A stretch of DNA of 64,000 bases, taken from assembly GCF_020165855.1 (NCBI RefSeq), contig NZ_JAIUFY010000013.1, positions 124,001 through 188,000 of the forward strand, written 5' to 3'. Source of the DNA: Celeribacter litoreus (GTDB lineage: Bacteria; Pseudomonadota; Alphaproteobacteria; Rhodobacterales; Rhodobacteraceae). The notes below the pieces were generated by a model. The model saw nothing but the letters and a program-made list of their open reading frames with translations. It made no database searches and was not told the origin of the DNA. How positions within the stretch are numbered: position 1 is the stretch's first letter; the number at the start of each line of letters is the position of its first letter. This document shows positions 34,261 through 42,886 of the stretch, one piece after another. Both the position numbers and the translations under genes were made by a program.

Positions 34261-34605
34261 TCAGAACGGCATTTTGAAGTCTGCCGGAAGGCCGAGCCCT
34301 TCGGTCAGAGCCTTCATTTCGCTTTCGGCTTTCTCAGAGGCTTTCGCTTGCGCATCTTTAATCGCGGCGAGGATCAGGTCTTCCACAACTTCCTTCTCGG
34401 ACGGCTGGAAGATCGACGGATCGATGTCGAGGCCAGTCAGCTGGCCTTTTGCCGTCGCTGTCGCTTTCACGAGGCCCGCGCCGGACTCACCGGTCACAGT
34501 CATCGTTTCGAGCTTTTCCTGCAGGTCAGCCATGTCTTGCTGCATCTGCTGCGCTTTTTTCATCATCCCGGCCATATCGCCGAGACCACCGAGGCCTTTG
34601 AACAT
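34261..34605 (-). CDS. ybaB: YbaB/EbfC family nucleoid-associated protein
   Basis: The 114-aa product starts [22 protein letters not shown] and has the long Met/Gln-rich helix and central beta strands of YbaB/EbfC, a dimeric DNA-binding protein. The start at 34605 has TAGGAG upstream; earlier in-frame codons overlap the end of dnaX and are unsupported. It lies between dnaX and recR, as in many bacteria. Confidence 0.94.
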   Translation of the reverse strand: MFKGLGGLGDMAGMMKKAQQMQQDMADLQEKLETMTVTGESGAGLVKATATAKGQLTGLDIDPSIFQPSEKEVVEDLILAAIKDAQAKASEKAESEMKALTEGLGLPADFKMPF

Positions 34606-34637
34606 TGTGGGTCTCCTAGAGTGTATTCGGGGATGGA

Positions 34638-36413
34638 TCAGTTCTCTTCGAACGGATCCCATTCATCTTCGACTTCCTGAAGCGCATCCGTTGCTGCGGC
34701 AGCGGCGATGGCTTCGGGTGTCCGGATTTCTGCAATTTTCGCACCTGGGAAGAGTTCGAATACCTTCGCAACCATCGGGTGCTGTTTGGCTTCTTCTTCC
34801 AGAGCGCGCTGAGCCGCGTCTTTGACCTCGCGGATTGTCGTTGTGCCCTTGGGCGCCTTCGCAATCGTCACGCCCCAGCGATGGCCGGTGAAGGCGTGGA
34901 GGCGGCTTTGCAGGCGCTGCGCGAGGTCCGCAGGCGCGTCACCAGCTGGCTCGAATTCGATGAAACCCGGTTTGTAAGCGGCGATGCGCATATGGGTTTC
35001 CATGTCGATCTTGAGCTTCATGTCGCGGTGTTCACCGACAAGATCGACAAGACTCTCGAATGACGTGAAGCGGGCAAGGGCCACATCAGGTGCTTGGGCG
35101 GGGGCCGCGGCTGCACCTCCAGCGGACATTGTCGGGGCATGAACCGGACCGCGCGAGGAGGGCATCTGGCCGCCCTGCGCAGAGACACTCTCACCGTTTC
35201 CAGCCGGAGCGCCACCACCCGCAGGTCCGGACGGCGGACGCGGCGGCGGGTTCTGTTCGTTGAGCTTGCGCACGAGATCTTCGGGCAGTGGCAGGTCGGC
35301 GACATGCGTCAAACGGATGACCGCCATCTCGGAGGCCATCATGGCGTTCGGCGCGGAAGAAACCTCTTCGATTGCCTTCAAGAGCATCTGCCACATGCGC
35401 GACAGCACCCGCATCGGCAAACGAACAGACATGTCCAAACCGCGGGCGCGCTCATCCGGACCAATGGTCGGGTCTTCGGCGGCGGCTGGTGTAATTTTGA
35501 TAACGGAGACCCAATGCGTGATTTCCGCAAGGTCGCGCAAAACGGCGAGAGGGTCGGCCCCATCGGCGTATTGTCCGCCGAGTTCTTCGAGCGCGCCAGC
35601 CGCATTTCCTGCCATGATCATATCAAACAGGTCGAGTACGCGCCCGCGATCTGCAAGGCCGAGCATCGCGCGGACCTGATCGACGGTCGTTTCGCCAGCA
35701 CCATGGGAAATCGCCTGATCAAGGAGCGAGAGCGCATCGCGAACGGAGCCTTCCGCCGCGCGTGTGATGAGCGCAAGGGCATCCTGAGCAACCTCAGAGC
35801 CTTCTTTCCCTGCAATCGACGACAGGTGGTTCATCATCACCTCTGGCTCAATCCGGCGGAGGTCAAAACGCTGACACCGGCTCAGAACTGTAACCGGCAC
35901 TTTGCGGATTTCGGTCGTTGCGAAGATGAATTTGACGTGGGCGGGCGGCTCTTCGAGGGTCTTCAACAGCGCGTTGAAGGCCGACGTCGAGAGCATGTGC
36001 ACCTCGTCGATGATGTAGATTTTGTAGCGGGCAGAGGCCGCGCGGTAGTGGACGGAATCGATGATCTCGCGGATGTCATTCACACCCGTGCGGGATGCAG
36101 CGTCCATTTCCATCACGTCGACGTGCCGGCCCTCTGTGATGGCGACGCAGTGTTCGCACTCACCACACGGTTCGGTCGTCGGTCCGCCGTTTCCGTCCGG
36201 TCCGATACAGTTCATGCCTTTGGCGATGATGCGCGCGGTCGTGGTTTTGCCGGTCCCGCGAATACCCGTCATGATGAACGCCTGCGCGATCCGGTCGGCA
36301 GCAAAGGCGTTCTTGAGCGTGCGGACCATGGAGTCCTGACCGATCAGATCGGCGAAAGTCTCCGGGCGGTATTTGCGCGCCAGAACCTTGTAGCCGGTGT
36401 TGGTGTCGGTCAT
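34638..36413 (-). CDS. dnaX: DNA polymerase III subunit gamma/tau
   Basis: The clamp-loader ATPase. The 591-aa product has Walker A GIRGTGKTT, the zinc-binding CGECEHC, DEVHMLS (Walker B) and SRC-type sensor ATVLSRCQRF. The AAA+ core ends at about residue 370. A Pro/Gly/Ala-rich linker (about 385-450) and a tau-specific C-terminal domain ending in an acidic DEWDPFEEN follow. I saw no clear slippery run for a frameshifted gamma form. It heads the dnaX-ybaB-recR set. Confidence 0.95.
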   Translation of the reverse strand: MTDTNTGYKVLARKYRPETFADLIGQDSMVRTLKNAFAADRIAQAFIMTGIRGTGKTTTARIIAKGMNCIGPDGNGGPTTEPCGECEHCVAITEGRHVDVMEMDAASRTGVNDIREIIDSVHYRAASARYKIYIIDEVHMLSTSAFNALLKTLEEPPAHVKFIFATTEIRKVPVTVLSRCQRFDLRRIEPEVMMNHLSSIAGKEGSEVAQDALALITRAAEGSVRDALSLLDQAISHGAGETTVDQVRAMLGLADRGRVLDLFDMIMAGNAAGALEELGGQYADGADPLAVLRDLAEITHWVSVIKITPAAAEDPTIGPDERARGLDMSVRLPMRVLSRMWQMLLKAIEEVSSAPNAMMASEMAVIRLTHVADLPLPEDLVRKLNEQNPPPRPPSGPAGGGAPAGNGESVSAQGGQMPSSRGPVHAPTMSAGGAAAAPAQAPDVALARFTSFESLVDLVGEHRDMKLKIDMETHMRIAAYKPGFIEFEPAGDAPADLAQRLQSRLHAFTGHRWGVTIAKAPKGTTTIREVKDAAQRALEEEAKQHPMVAKVFELFPGAKIAEIRTPEAIAAAAATDALQEVEDEWDPFEEN

Positions 36414-36448
36414 GTAGGTGCTCCCCTGCTTTGCGAGTTAAAGTAAGG

Positions 36449-36466
36449 GCGGGGGCCTGTCCCCGC
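36449..36466 (-). terminator. GC hairpin between rsgA and dnaX
   Basis: GCGGGG (36449-36454) and CCCCGC (36461-36466) enclose a 6-nt loop; on the minus strand CCTTACTTT follows. It is a weak terminator candidate that could reduce read-through from rsgA into dnaX. Confidence 0.35.
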
Positions 36467-36497
36467 AACCTCATTCGCAGTTCTGAGTTTGCTGGTC

Positions 36498-37541
36498 TTA
36501 CTGGTCGCGCTTGGCGCTTTTGACCTTCTTCACGGATTTCACCATTTTCGAGAATTTCCGCCCGCGTTCCCGCGCCTCTGCGATGCTCTCGGAATTACGT
36601 GCGTCTTCTTCCATAAGCTTGCGCCAGCGCTCCAACCGCTCTTCGTCGAGATCACCGGCCTTAATCGCCGCTGTGATGGCACAGCCGGGTTCGGAGCGGT
36701 GCTGACAGTCGGAAAACTTGCACATCGTGGCGAGGTCCGTGATGTCCTCGAAAAGTGTCGCGATGCCTTCAGACGCATCATGCAGAGCGAGTTCGCGCAT
36801 GCCAGGCGTGTCGATGAGCCAGCCACCCGCGTGCATGCGGTGCATGGAGCGGGACGTGGTGGTGTGACGCCCTTTCGCGTCGTCCTCACGAATGTCCCCG
36901 ACTTCGATGTCCTCACCCGTGAGGCCGCGCGCGATGGTCGATTTGCCGACACCGGAGGACCCGACGAGCGCGATGGTCTGCCCCAATCCGCAGTAGCTTT
37001 CGAGCCGTGCGATGTCGTCCGGCGACTTTGCGTTGATCAGGAGGACTTCGGCCCCGTCGTAGAGATCTTTCGCGCGGGCCTCATAGGCCTCTGCGGCCAT
37101 GTCCTCGGGTTTGTCCGCCTTGGTGATGACGATCACCGGAGTGGCCTCGGCCTCAATCGCGATGGCGAGATAGCGTTCGAGGCGGGCCTCGTTAAAGTCC
37201 TGATTGCAGGACGTGGTGATGAACAGCGTATCGATATTGGCGGCGATGAGTTGCGCCTGTGCGGCGAGACCGGCAGCCTTGCGCGAAATGACGGTCTTTC
37301 GGTCCAAGACGCGAATGATGCGCTCACCGTCCGTCAGCGCGAAATCACCTACGGCCATGTCAGTTGCGACGTGATCGCCCGTCAGAGCAATCTCGATCCG
37401 GTCCAAATTCGCATTCAGCGCCACGACAGAGCGGCGGCGCACTTCGGAAAGGCGAACGGGGGTCAGGGTTTCGGTCTCTACGAGATCGAGTTGGCCGTTG
37501 AAAAACTGGGACCAGCCCAGGTCGGTCAGGTTCGGGATCAT
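36498..37541 (-). CDS. rsgA: Ribosome small-subunit-dependent GTPase A
   Basis: RsgA checks late 30S assembly. The 347-aa product has an OB-fold N-domain, a circularly permuted GTPase (G4 TKAD before G1 GSSGVGKST and G3 DTPG), and a zinc domain CKFSDCQHRSEPGC. The end is a Lys-rich tail. The start at 37541 (MIPNLTDLGWSQFF) fits the conserved N-terminus, though its ribosome-binding site is weak; ATG 37589 is the alternative. The frame stays open further upstream, but that part runs through the SRP RNA gene and cannot be coding. Confidence 0.9.
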   Translation of the reverse strand: MIPNLTDLGWSQFFNGQLDLVETETLTPVRLSEVRRRSVVALNANLDRIEIALTGDHVATDMAVGDFALTDGERIIRVLDRKTVISRKAAGLAAQAQLIAANIDTLFITTSCNQDFNEARLERYLAIAIEAEATPVIVITKADKPEDMAAEAYEARAKDLYDGAEVLLINAKSPDDIARLESYCGLGQTIALVGSSGVGKSTIARGLTGEDIEVGDIREDDAKGRHTTTSRSMHRMHAGGWLIDTPGMRELALHDASEGIATLFEDITDLATMCKFSDCQHRSEPGCAITAAIKAGDLDEERLERWRKLMEEDARNSESIAEARERGRKFSKMVKSVKKVKSAKRDQ

Positions 37542-37646
37542 GTTGCCACGCGCTGCGAAAGTTTCATCTATATTGCCGCGCAAAGGCATAAGAACAAGGC
37601 CGAAAGGGGCCGAGTGTTCGAGTGTGACATTTAAGGGGGATGAGGT

Positions 37647-37740
37647 GAGAGGCTGGACAACGACCCAAGCGGGGCTCGTTACGGCTGCTTCCTTCCGGAC
37701 CTGACCGGGTTGGCGAGGCGCTCGCCCGCGCCAACCTCTC
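37647..37740 (-). ncRNA. ffs: Bacterial signal recognition particle RNA (4.5S, small type)
   Basis: The minus strand contains the invariant SRP RNA helix 8 core GGTCAGGTCCGGAAGGAAGC with its GGAA tetraloop. The ends GAGAGG and CCTCTC pair to close a hairpin of about 94 nt, the right size for the Ffh-binding small SRP RNA. A candidate promoter lies directly upstream and a weak GGCC hairpin with TTGTTCTT follows at about 37591-37611. It targets membrane proteins with Ffh. The exact ends are inferred from the closing stem. Confidence 0.93.
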
Positions 37741-37747
37741 AAGCCGT

Positions 37748-37776
37748 TACATAGTGGTCATATGCCGGATTCGCAA
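37748..37776 (-). promoter_or_regulatory. Candidate promoter of the SRP RNA gene
   Basis: On the minus strand TTGCGA (37771-37776), a 17-bp spacer and TATGTA (37748-37753) stand 7 nt before the predicted 5' end of the RNA. Spacing is ideal; box matches are moderate. Confidence 0.5.
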
Positions 37777-37823
37777 GAGGGCGCAGTGCCGTGTGTTTTC
37801 GGTGGGTGTGTGCCGGAAAAGAT

Positions 37824-37850
37824 GAAGGGGCACCGCTTGGGCACCCCTTC
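37824..37850 (-). terminator. Terminator of the ABC importer operon
   Basis: GAAGGGG (37824-37830) and CCCCTTC (37844-37850) form the stem; on the minus strand ATCTTTTCC follows. It lies 28 bp past the permease stop and shields the SRP RNA gene. Confidence 0.65.
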
Positions 37851-37877
37851 ACTCTGCTCGAAACTTTTGAGTGCGCT

Positions 37878-38642
37878 TTACCCCTGCGGACGTTCCGCCC
37901 AGCCTGCGAAGATTTTCTCAAGCCCAACGACGATGTAGTAGAGAAAGATGCCGAGGAACGCCAAAGCGATCAGAACGGCAAACATCAGCGGATAATCGGC
38001 GTTGATCTTGCCGCTATCGAACAGGTGTCCGAGACCGCGACCGTGCGGCTCTACAATCTCCATGAGGTTGGTCCCGATGAAGGCGAGCGTTACGGCAACC
38101 TTCAGTGCACCGAAGAACTCCGGAAGCGTTTTGGGGAGGGCGATTTTCCAGAAGATCGTCCATTTCGACGCCCCAAGAGAGCGCAAAATGTCGCGATACT
38201 CTGGCTCAAGCGTCGAGAGACCGATGGAGACCGCCACAGAGATCGGGAAGAACGAGATCATGAACGCGATCAACACCGTATTCAGGTTGTGTTGACCGAT
38301 CAGGATCAGGGCGAGCACCGGAACAACAGTGGCTTTCGGGATTGCGTTGAAGCCGACAAGCAGCGGATAGAGCGCATCGCGCATCGTCCGCGAAAAGCCC
38401 ATGACCATCCCGAGAAGCGTGCCGAAGATCACAGCAACCAACAGGCCCACGACCGTGCGCCAGAGCGTTTGCCAGCCGTATATGAGGAACAGATTCCAGT
38501 ATTTCGTGTAGGCCGGAAGAAGGTCGGACGGGGACGCCATTTTGTAGTTCGGCCACTGGTTTACCCAGACGATGAATTCCCAGAACGCGAGGAAGATGAT
38601 GATCGCGATGGTTGGCGTAGCGATTTTTTTCCAGTGTTTCAT
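37878..38642 (-). CDS. ABC transporter permease (SsuC/TauC-like)
   Basis: The 254-aa product has an N-terminal helix (about 9-28) and the BPD_transp_1 domain with about five more helices, including the ATPase-contact region DILRSLGASKWTIFWKIALP. Such permeases import nitrate, sulfonates, taurine or pyrimidine-like compounds. Its ATG overlaps the stop of the ATPase gene (ATGA), so the two are coupled. The substrate is not visible from sequence. Confidence 0.87.
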   Translation of the reverse strand: MKHWKKIATPTIAIIIFLAFWEFIVWVNQWPNYKMASPSDLLPAYTKYWNLFLIYGWQTLWRTVVGLLVAVIFGTLLGMVMGFSRTMRDALYPLLVGFNAIPKATVVPVLALILIGQHNLNTVLIAFMISFFPISVAVSIGLSTLEPEYRDILRSLGASKWTIFWKIALPKTLPEFFGALKVAVTLAFIGTNLMEIVEPHGRGLGHLFDSGKINADYPLMFAVLIALAFLGIFLYYIVVGLEKIFAGWAERPQG

Positions 38643-39436
38643 CACGCGGCCTCCTCATCCGGTGCGCGGCCTTGGGCGATTTCGATCTGATGGCGCAGGC
38701 GATGCAGGATATCGGTGGCTTCGGGCGTGTAGATGACTTCGAGGTCCGTGCGACCGCCAAGTTTCACGTTCTCGACATGCTGCGTGGTTGCGGGGCGACC
38801 GGAGAGCACGATCACCTCGTCGGCGAGATAGACGCTTTCACGTAGGTCGTGTGTGATCAGGACGCCTGTGAACGGTTCTTCTGCACGAAGGGCGTGCATG
38901 GTCTGCCAGAGGTCTTCTCGGGTGAAGGCATCGAGCGCGCCGAACGGTTCGTCCATGATGAGTACGTCAGGCTTGTGAACGATGGCGCGGCACAAGGAGG
39001 CCCGCTGGCGCATCCCGCCGGACAACTCGGACGGGCGTTTGTCCTCAAACCCCTCGAGACCCACGAGCGCGAGAAGTTCGCGACCGCGCTCTTCTTTCTG
39101 GGCCTTCGTCATTTTGTTCGGGACAATTTCGAGCGGCAAAAGCACGTTTTGCAGGATCGTGCGCCATTCGAGCATGACAGGGTTCTGGAAGGCCATTCCG
39201 ACCGTCGAGCGGGGAGAGGTCACTTTCTCGCCGTGGAGCCAGACTTCGCCCTCGTCAGGTTTCATGAGACCCGCGACCAGTTTCGTCAGCGTGGATTTTC
39301 CGCAGCCCGACGGGCCGACGACAGCACAGAAGTCGCCCTCGGGAACGGAAATGTTGAGGTTGTCGAGAACGGGCAAGGGTCCGTTTTCTGTTTTGTAGGC
39401 GTGGGTTACGCCTTTGATATCAATGAGGTTTGCCAT
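38642..39436 (-). CDS. ABC transporter ATP-binding protein (SsuB/TauB-like)
   Basis: The 264-aa ATPase has Walker A GPSGCGKST, the signature LSGGMRQRAS, Walker B LIMDEPFGALD, and the His switch ITHDLRES. The start MANLIDIKG at 39436 has AAAGGCGAAG upstream. It is the middle gene of a binding protein-ATPase-permease set. Sequence type (Gly-rich LVGLEGFEDKRPSELSGG) groups it with nitrate/sulfonate/taurine importers. Confidence 0.9.
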   Translation of the reverse strand: MANLIDIKGVTHAYKTENGPLPVLDNLNISVPEGDFCAVVGPSGCGKSTLTKLVAGLMKPDEGEVWLHGEKVTSPRSTVGMAFQNPVMLEWRTILQNVLLPLEIVPNKMTKAQKEERGRELLALVGLEGFEDKRPSELSGGMRQRASLCRAIVHKPDVLIMDEPFGALDAFTREDLWQTMHALRAEEPFTGVLITHDLRESVYLADEVIVLSGRPATTQHVENVKLGGRTDLEVIYTPEATDILHRLRHQIEIAQGRAPDEEAA

Positions 39437-39513
39437 GTCTTCGCCTTTCGCCCGCATGAAAACGGGCGCGAGCCTGTGTAGGTCCCGCGCCCGCTCGCAA
39501 TCTTTTCAGTCGA

Positions 39514-40521
39514 TTACTTCAGCATGCGCGCGTCAGCGGCCGGCAGGTAGTCTTCGGTGAAGTAGAGGCTTGCGTCAGGGTCTGCGTTGAATTCGTAGAC
39601 CATTTTCAGCTGCTCGAGGGAGCCGACGAAACGCTCTTCGTCGATGCCCCCCATGCCGTTTTCGGCGACGTAGTCAGTATAGACGTTGCCATCGATGGCG
39701 AGCTGAAGGCGACGGGTTTCCAGATCGAGGTCAGAAGCCGGGTTATACTTGATCATGTATTCCACAGCGGCTTTCGGGTCGGCGACTGCGTCTTTCCAGC
39801 CGGAAAGAACTGCGGACACGAAGCCTTTGACTGCATCAGGGTTTTCCGCTGCAAAGTCGGAGTTCACGATCAGAGCGTTGCCGTAGAGGTTCACGCCATA
39901 GTCGGACATCATGATGGTGGAGATGTCGTCCTCCGGCACGCCAAGGCGCACGAGGTTCAGATAAGACGAGAAGTTGAAGCCGGTGACAGCATCGACTTTG
40001 CCTTCTGCGAGCATCGGTTCACGGGTCGGGAAGCCGACCGGCTCGACGGTGATCGCTTCCATGTCGAGATCGTTCTCGGCGGCGAAGATCGGGAACTGTG
40101 CCCATGCGCCATCCGGCGGCGGAGCGCCGAGGACTTTGCCTTCGAGGTCTTTCGGAGCCTCAATGCCAAGCGATTTGCGGCCAACGACTGCAAATGCCGG
40201 AGCATCGTAGACCATCATCATGCCGATGACAGGTGCGCCCGGGTTCTGGTCAAGGAATTTCACCAGAGAGTTGATGTCAGCCATGCCGACCGGGAAAGCG
40301 CCCGTGGCTACTTTCGGGATCGCGTCGAGCGAACCTTGGCCTGCGGAGATTTCGACGGCGAGGTCTTGATCCGCGAAATAGCCTTTTTCAACGGCGGTAA
40401 AATACGGGGCGGCCGGGCCTTCGAATTTCCAGTCGAGGGCGAACGGCATCGCAGTCTCGGCATAGGCCGCGGTAGCGGTCAGTGCGAAGGCGGCGAAAGT
40501 TGTAATGGATTTGTTGAACAT
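39514..40521 (-). CDS. NMT1/SsuA-like periplasmic substrate-binding protein
   Basis: The 335-aa product has a signal peptide (to about residue 21, cut after AYA) and the NMT1/THI5 fold seen in binding proteins for sulfonates, nitrate or thiamine pyrimidines: LDWKFEGPAAPYFTAVEKGYF, GQGSLDAIPKVATG, and FNFSSYLNLVRLG. The start at 40521 has GGGGAG upstream. The upstream region has a minus-strand TTGACC (40615-40620) and the palindrome GTATAC (40596-40601). No TPP riboswitch pattern was seen, so a thiamine role has no support. Confidence 0.85.
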   Translation of the reverse strand: MFNKSITTFAAFALTATAAYAETAMPFALDWKFEGPAAPYFTAVEKGYFADQDLAVEISAGQGSLDAIPKVATGAFPVGMADINSLVKFLDQNPGAPVIGMMMVYDAPAFAVVGRKSLGIEAPKDLEGKVLGAPPPDGAWAQFPIFAAENDLDMEAITVEPVGFPTREPMLAEGKVDAVTGFNFSSYLNLVRLGVPEDDISTIMMSDYGVNLYGNALIVNSDFAAENPDAVKGFVSAVLSGWKDAVADPKAAVEYMIKYNPASDLDLETRRLQLAIDGNVYTDYVAENGMGGIDEERFVGSLEQLKMVYEFNADPDASLYFTEDYLPAADARMLK

Positions 40522-40740
40522 GAAGCTCCCCTGTTTCGTTCTTTGATAGAATGACCGTGAGAAGGGCGCCCCGCGAGTGCCCGTTTTACAATGTTGTATA
40601 CGATTTTTGTGGTCGGTCAAAAATTGAGCACATAATTCAAATTTGCCCAATTGGTAAACAAATTGAAATCGTGCGACGCGAGGATGCAGGAGTGTGGCGC
40701 CCCGCTTCGACTCACTTGCGCGAAACTTGTGCGCTCCGGG

Positions 40741-42729
40741 TCAGAGATGAAGCCTATAGAGTGTGAACCCGTCCGACGTTTCTCCAGCCTCTTCGAGAGT
40801 GAGACCTTCGAGTTGTGAGATGTGTTTCTTCGCGCCAGGTCCTGTCTGGAACAGGACGGTGGTGTCGCCAATCGGTGCAAGTGACCAGTTATTGTCTGCC
40901 GTCGGATTGATCGTGCCTTGCTCAATGATGTAGCGCACGAGGATGTCGCGGTTTGTATCGGGGCCTTCGAAGACAACAGTCGTCCCGTCCGCGCCGGGAA
41001 ACTGGCCGCCGCCACCAGCACGATAGTTGTTTGTCGCGATGATGAACTCCATGTCGTCCGTCACGGGAATGCCGTCATGGCAGAGATCGATAATGCGCGT
41101 AGCGGATGGGTCCAAAAGCTCTCCATATCGTCCGAAGCGGGACGGCTGGGTCACATCGATCCGGTAGGTCACTCCATCGACCACGTCGAAATCATAGGAG
41201 GGAAAGATCGGATTGAGCAGCAGGGCGTCGGTCGCGCCCGACGGAATCTGGTTGAAGAGCCCCGCTGACCGCTCAAGCCAGCCTTTGAGTTGCGCGCCGT
41301 TGATCCGAAGTGCGCGGATGGTGTTCGGATAGAGGTAGAGGTCGGCGACGTTCTTGATCGCGATATCGCCCGCTGGCACGTCCGTGTAATGGAGCCGACC
41401 ACCGAGCCCGCCGGATTTGAACGGAGCCGCAGAGGAAAGGATCGGAAGGCCCTCGTGCTCTGTGCCCTGCATCATCTCTTGCACATACAGAATTTGCGCA
41501 TTGGCAACGATCTGCACAGAGGGATCGTCGGCGACCAAGGCGAAGTAGGAATGAAGAGGCGCGGACGTCTTTCCGACTGGCCGCCGTACATAGGCGAGCG
41601 TTTCCTCGTGGACGTCCCGCACGGAGTCGAGGACGTTGGTTACACTCTTCACGAGGGGTGTGATGGAGTGATCAGGGTTAGTCTGGCTGATAGGGCGTGC
41701 CTCGACGGAGGCCTCCTGCACGCGCCAACTCTCTCCGTCTTTTTCGAGCAGGAGATCAATGACCCCGAGGTGGGAACCCCAGTGCCCTGCCATAGTCGCC
41801 GGCTTTCCGTGAATCAGCCCATTTTCTGCGTCGATCCCGTCGCGACCCTCGAAGTCCGGCGAGGGGAACACACCATGTGTGTGACCGGTGAGCACGACGT
41901 CGATCCCGTCAATGCCCGCAAGCGGGACCGCCGCGTTTTCCATGCCTGTGGTGTGTTCTGTTGGCCCGATACCAGAGTGGTTGAGGGCAATAATGAGGTC
42001 TGCGCCCTTCGCTTTCATTTCGGGAACGTAGGCGCGGGCAGTCTCGATAATGTCGCGTGCGACGACCTTTCCTTCGAGGATTTTACGGTCCCACATCATA
42101 ATTTGCGGCGGCAGGAACCCGATCAACCCGATCTTGAGCGTCTGCGTCGCGCCGGTTCCGTCGATTATCTCTTGATCGATGAGAACATAGGGGGGCAGGA
42201 GCGTTGCGTCGTCGAGAGGGTTCTCTTGCTTGTCGACAATCGCATTTGAGCAGACGATCGGGAAATTCGCACCAGCGACGGTATTTAGCAGGAACTCCAT
42301 GCCATAGTTGAACTCATGGTTGCCGAGGGTTCCAGCATCAAAGCCGATCGTGTTCATCGCGGTGATCATAGGGTGTTCGAGCGAATTACTCATGCCGCGT
42401 TCATAGGCGATATAGTCGCCCATGGGATTGCCTTGAAGGAAGTCTCCGTTGTCATAAAGCACGGAGTTGCGCGCCTCGGAACGTGCTGTTTCGATCAGCG
42501 AGGCCGTGCGCGCCAATCCAAAGGCGTTCACGGGTTGGTCGGCATAGTAGTCATACGGAAAAATGTGGACGTGGAGGTCCGTCGTTTCCAACACGCGTAG
42601 GTGCGCTTCGTTGTTACGTGCCTGTTCCGAAAATTTGTGAAGCGATGTCAAAACGGGCCCCGTTGTATCTTGTGCGGTATCGTCCACGTCGCGCGATGGA
42701 TTTGGCGCTAAAATGAACAAGGTTTTCAT
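40741..42729 (-). CDS. 5'-nucleotidase / 2',3'-cyclic-nucleotide phosphodiesterase family protein without signal peptide
   Basis: The 662-aa product has the metallophosphatase domain (ETTDLHVHI, GNHEFNYG, GHTHGVF) and the C-terminal 5'-nucleotidase domain with NNYRAGGGGQFPG, the CpdB layout. CpdB proteins are normally periplasmic, but this one opens MKTLFILAPNPSRDVDDTAQ with no clear signal peptide, and the upstream in-frame codons look non-coding. A cytoplasmic or otherwise localised enzyme is possible. It follows nothing on its strand and diverges from nudC, which also handles nucleotides. Confidence 0.87.
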   Translation of the reverse strand: MKTLFILAPNPSRDVDDTAQDTTGPVLTSLHKFSEQARNNEAHLRVLETTDLHVHIFPYDYYADQPVNAFGLARTASLIETARSEARNSVLYDNGDFLQGNPMGDYIAYERGMSNSLEHPMITAMNTIGFDAGTLGNHEFNYGMEFLLNTVAGANFPIVCSNAIVDKQENPLDDATLLPPYVLIDQEIIDGTGATQTLKIGLIGFLPPQIMMWDRKILEGKVVARDIIETARAYVPEMKAKGADLIIALNHSGIGPTEHTTGMENAAVPLAGIDGIDVVLTGHTHGVFPSPDFEGRDGIDAENGLIHGKPATMAGHWGSHLGVIDLLLEKDGESWRVQEASVEARPISQTNPDHSITPLVKSVTNVLDSVRDVHEETLAYVRRPVGKTSAPLHSYFALVADDPSVQIVANAQILYVQEMMQGTEHEGLPILSSAAPFKSGGLGGRLHYTDVPAGDIAIKNVADLYLYPNTIRALRINGAQLKGWLERSAGLFNQIPSGATDALLLNPIFPSYDFDVVDGVTYRIDVTQPSRFGRYGELLDPSATRIIDLCHDGIPVTDDMEFIIATNNYRAGGGGQFPGADGTTVVFEGPDTNRDILVRYIIEQGTINPTADNNWSLAPIGDTTVLFQTGPGAKKHISQLEGLTLEEAGETSDGFTLYRLHL

Positions 42730-42886
42730 GTAGTTCAATTCCAAACGCAGAATATCTGGGATCGCGGCGCGATGCTGTTCCGTGTCGCGAAACCTTGTCG
42801 CAGATTGGCAACAACTCGGGGCGTCGCGTTGCTCAGAGGTCGAGAAGCACTGTTGGCTTCGCAGAGAACTCTGCCTAACTGCTCCC

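Noticed and set aside
34638-36413. Programmed frameshift in dnaX for a gamma subunit
   Set aside because: I saw no A-rich or T-rich slippery run with a following stem in the expected part of the gene.
37542-37742. 67-codon N-terminal extension of rsgA
   Set aside because: Most of it runs through the SRP RNA gene and its downstream hairpin; the conserved protein begins near 37541.
40522-40740. Possible TPP riboswitch before the NMT1-like binding protein
   Set aside because: I found no CUGAGA or ACCUGA-like core in the leader; the region is only AT-rich with short repeats.
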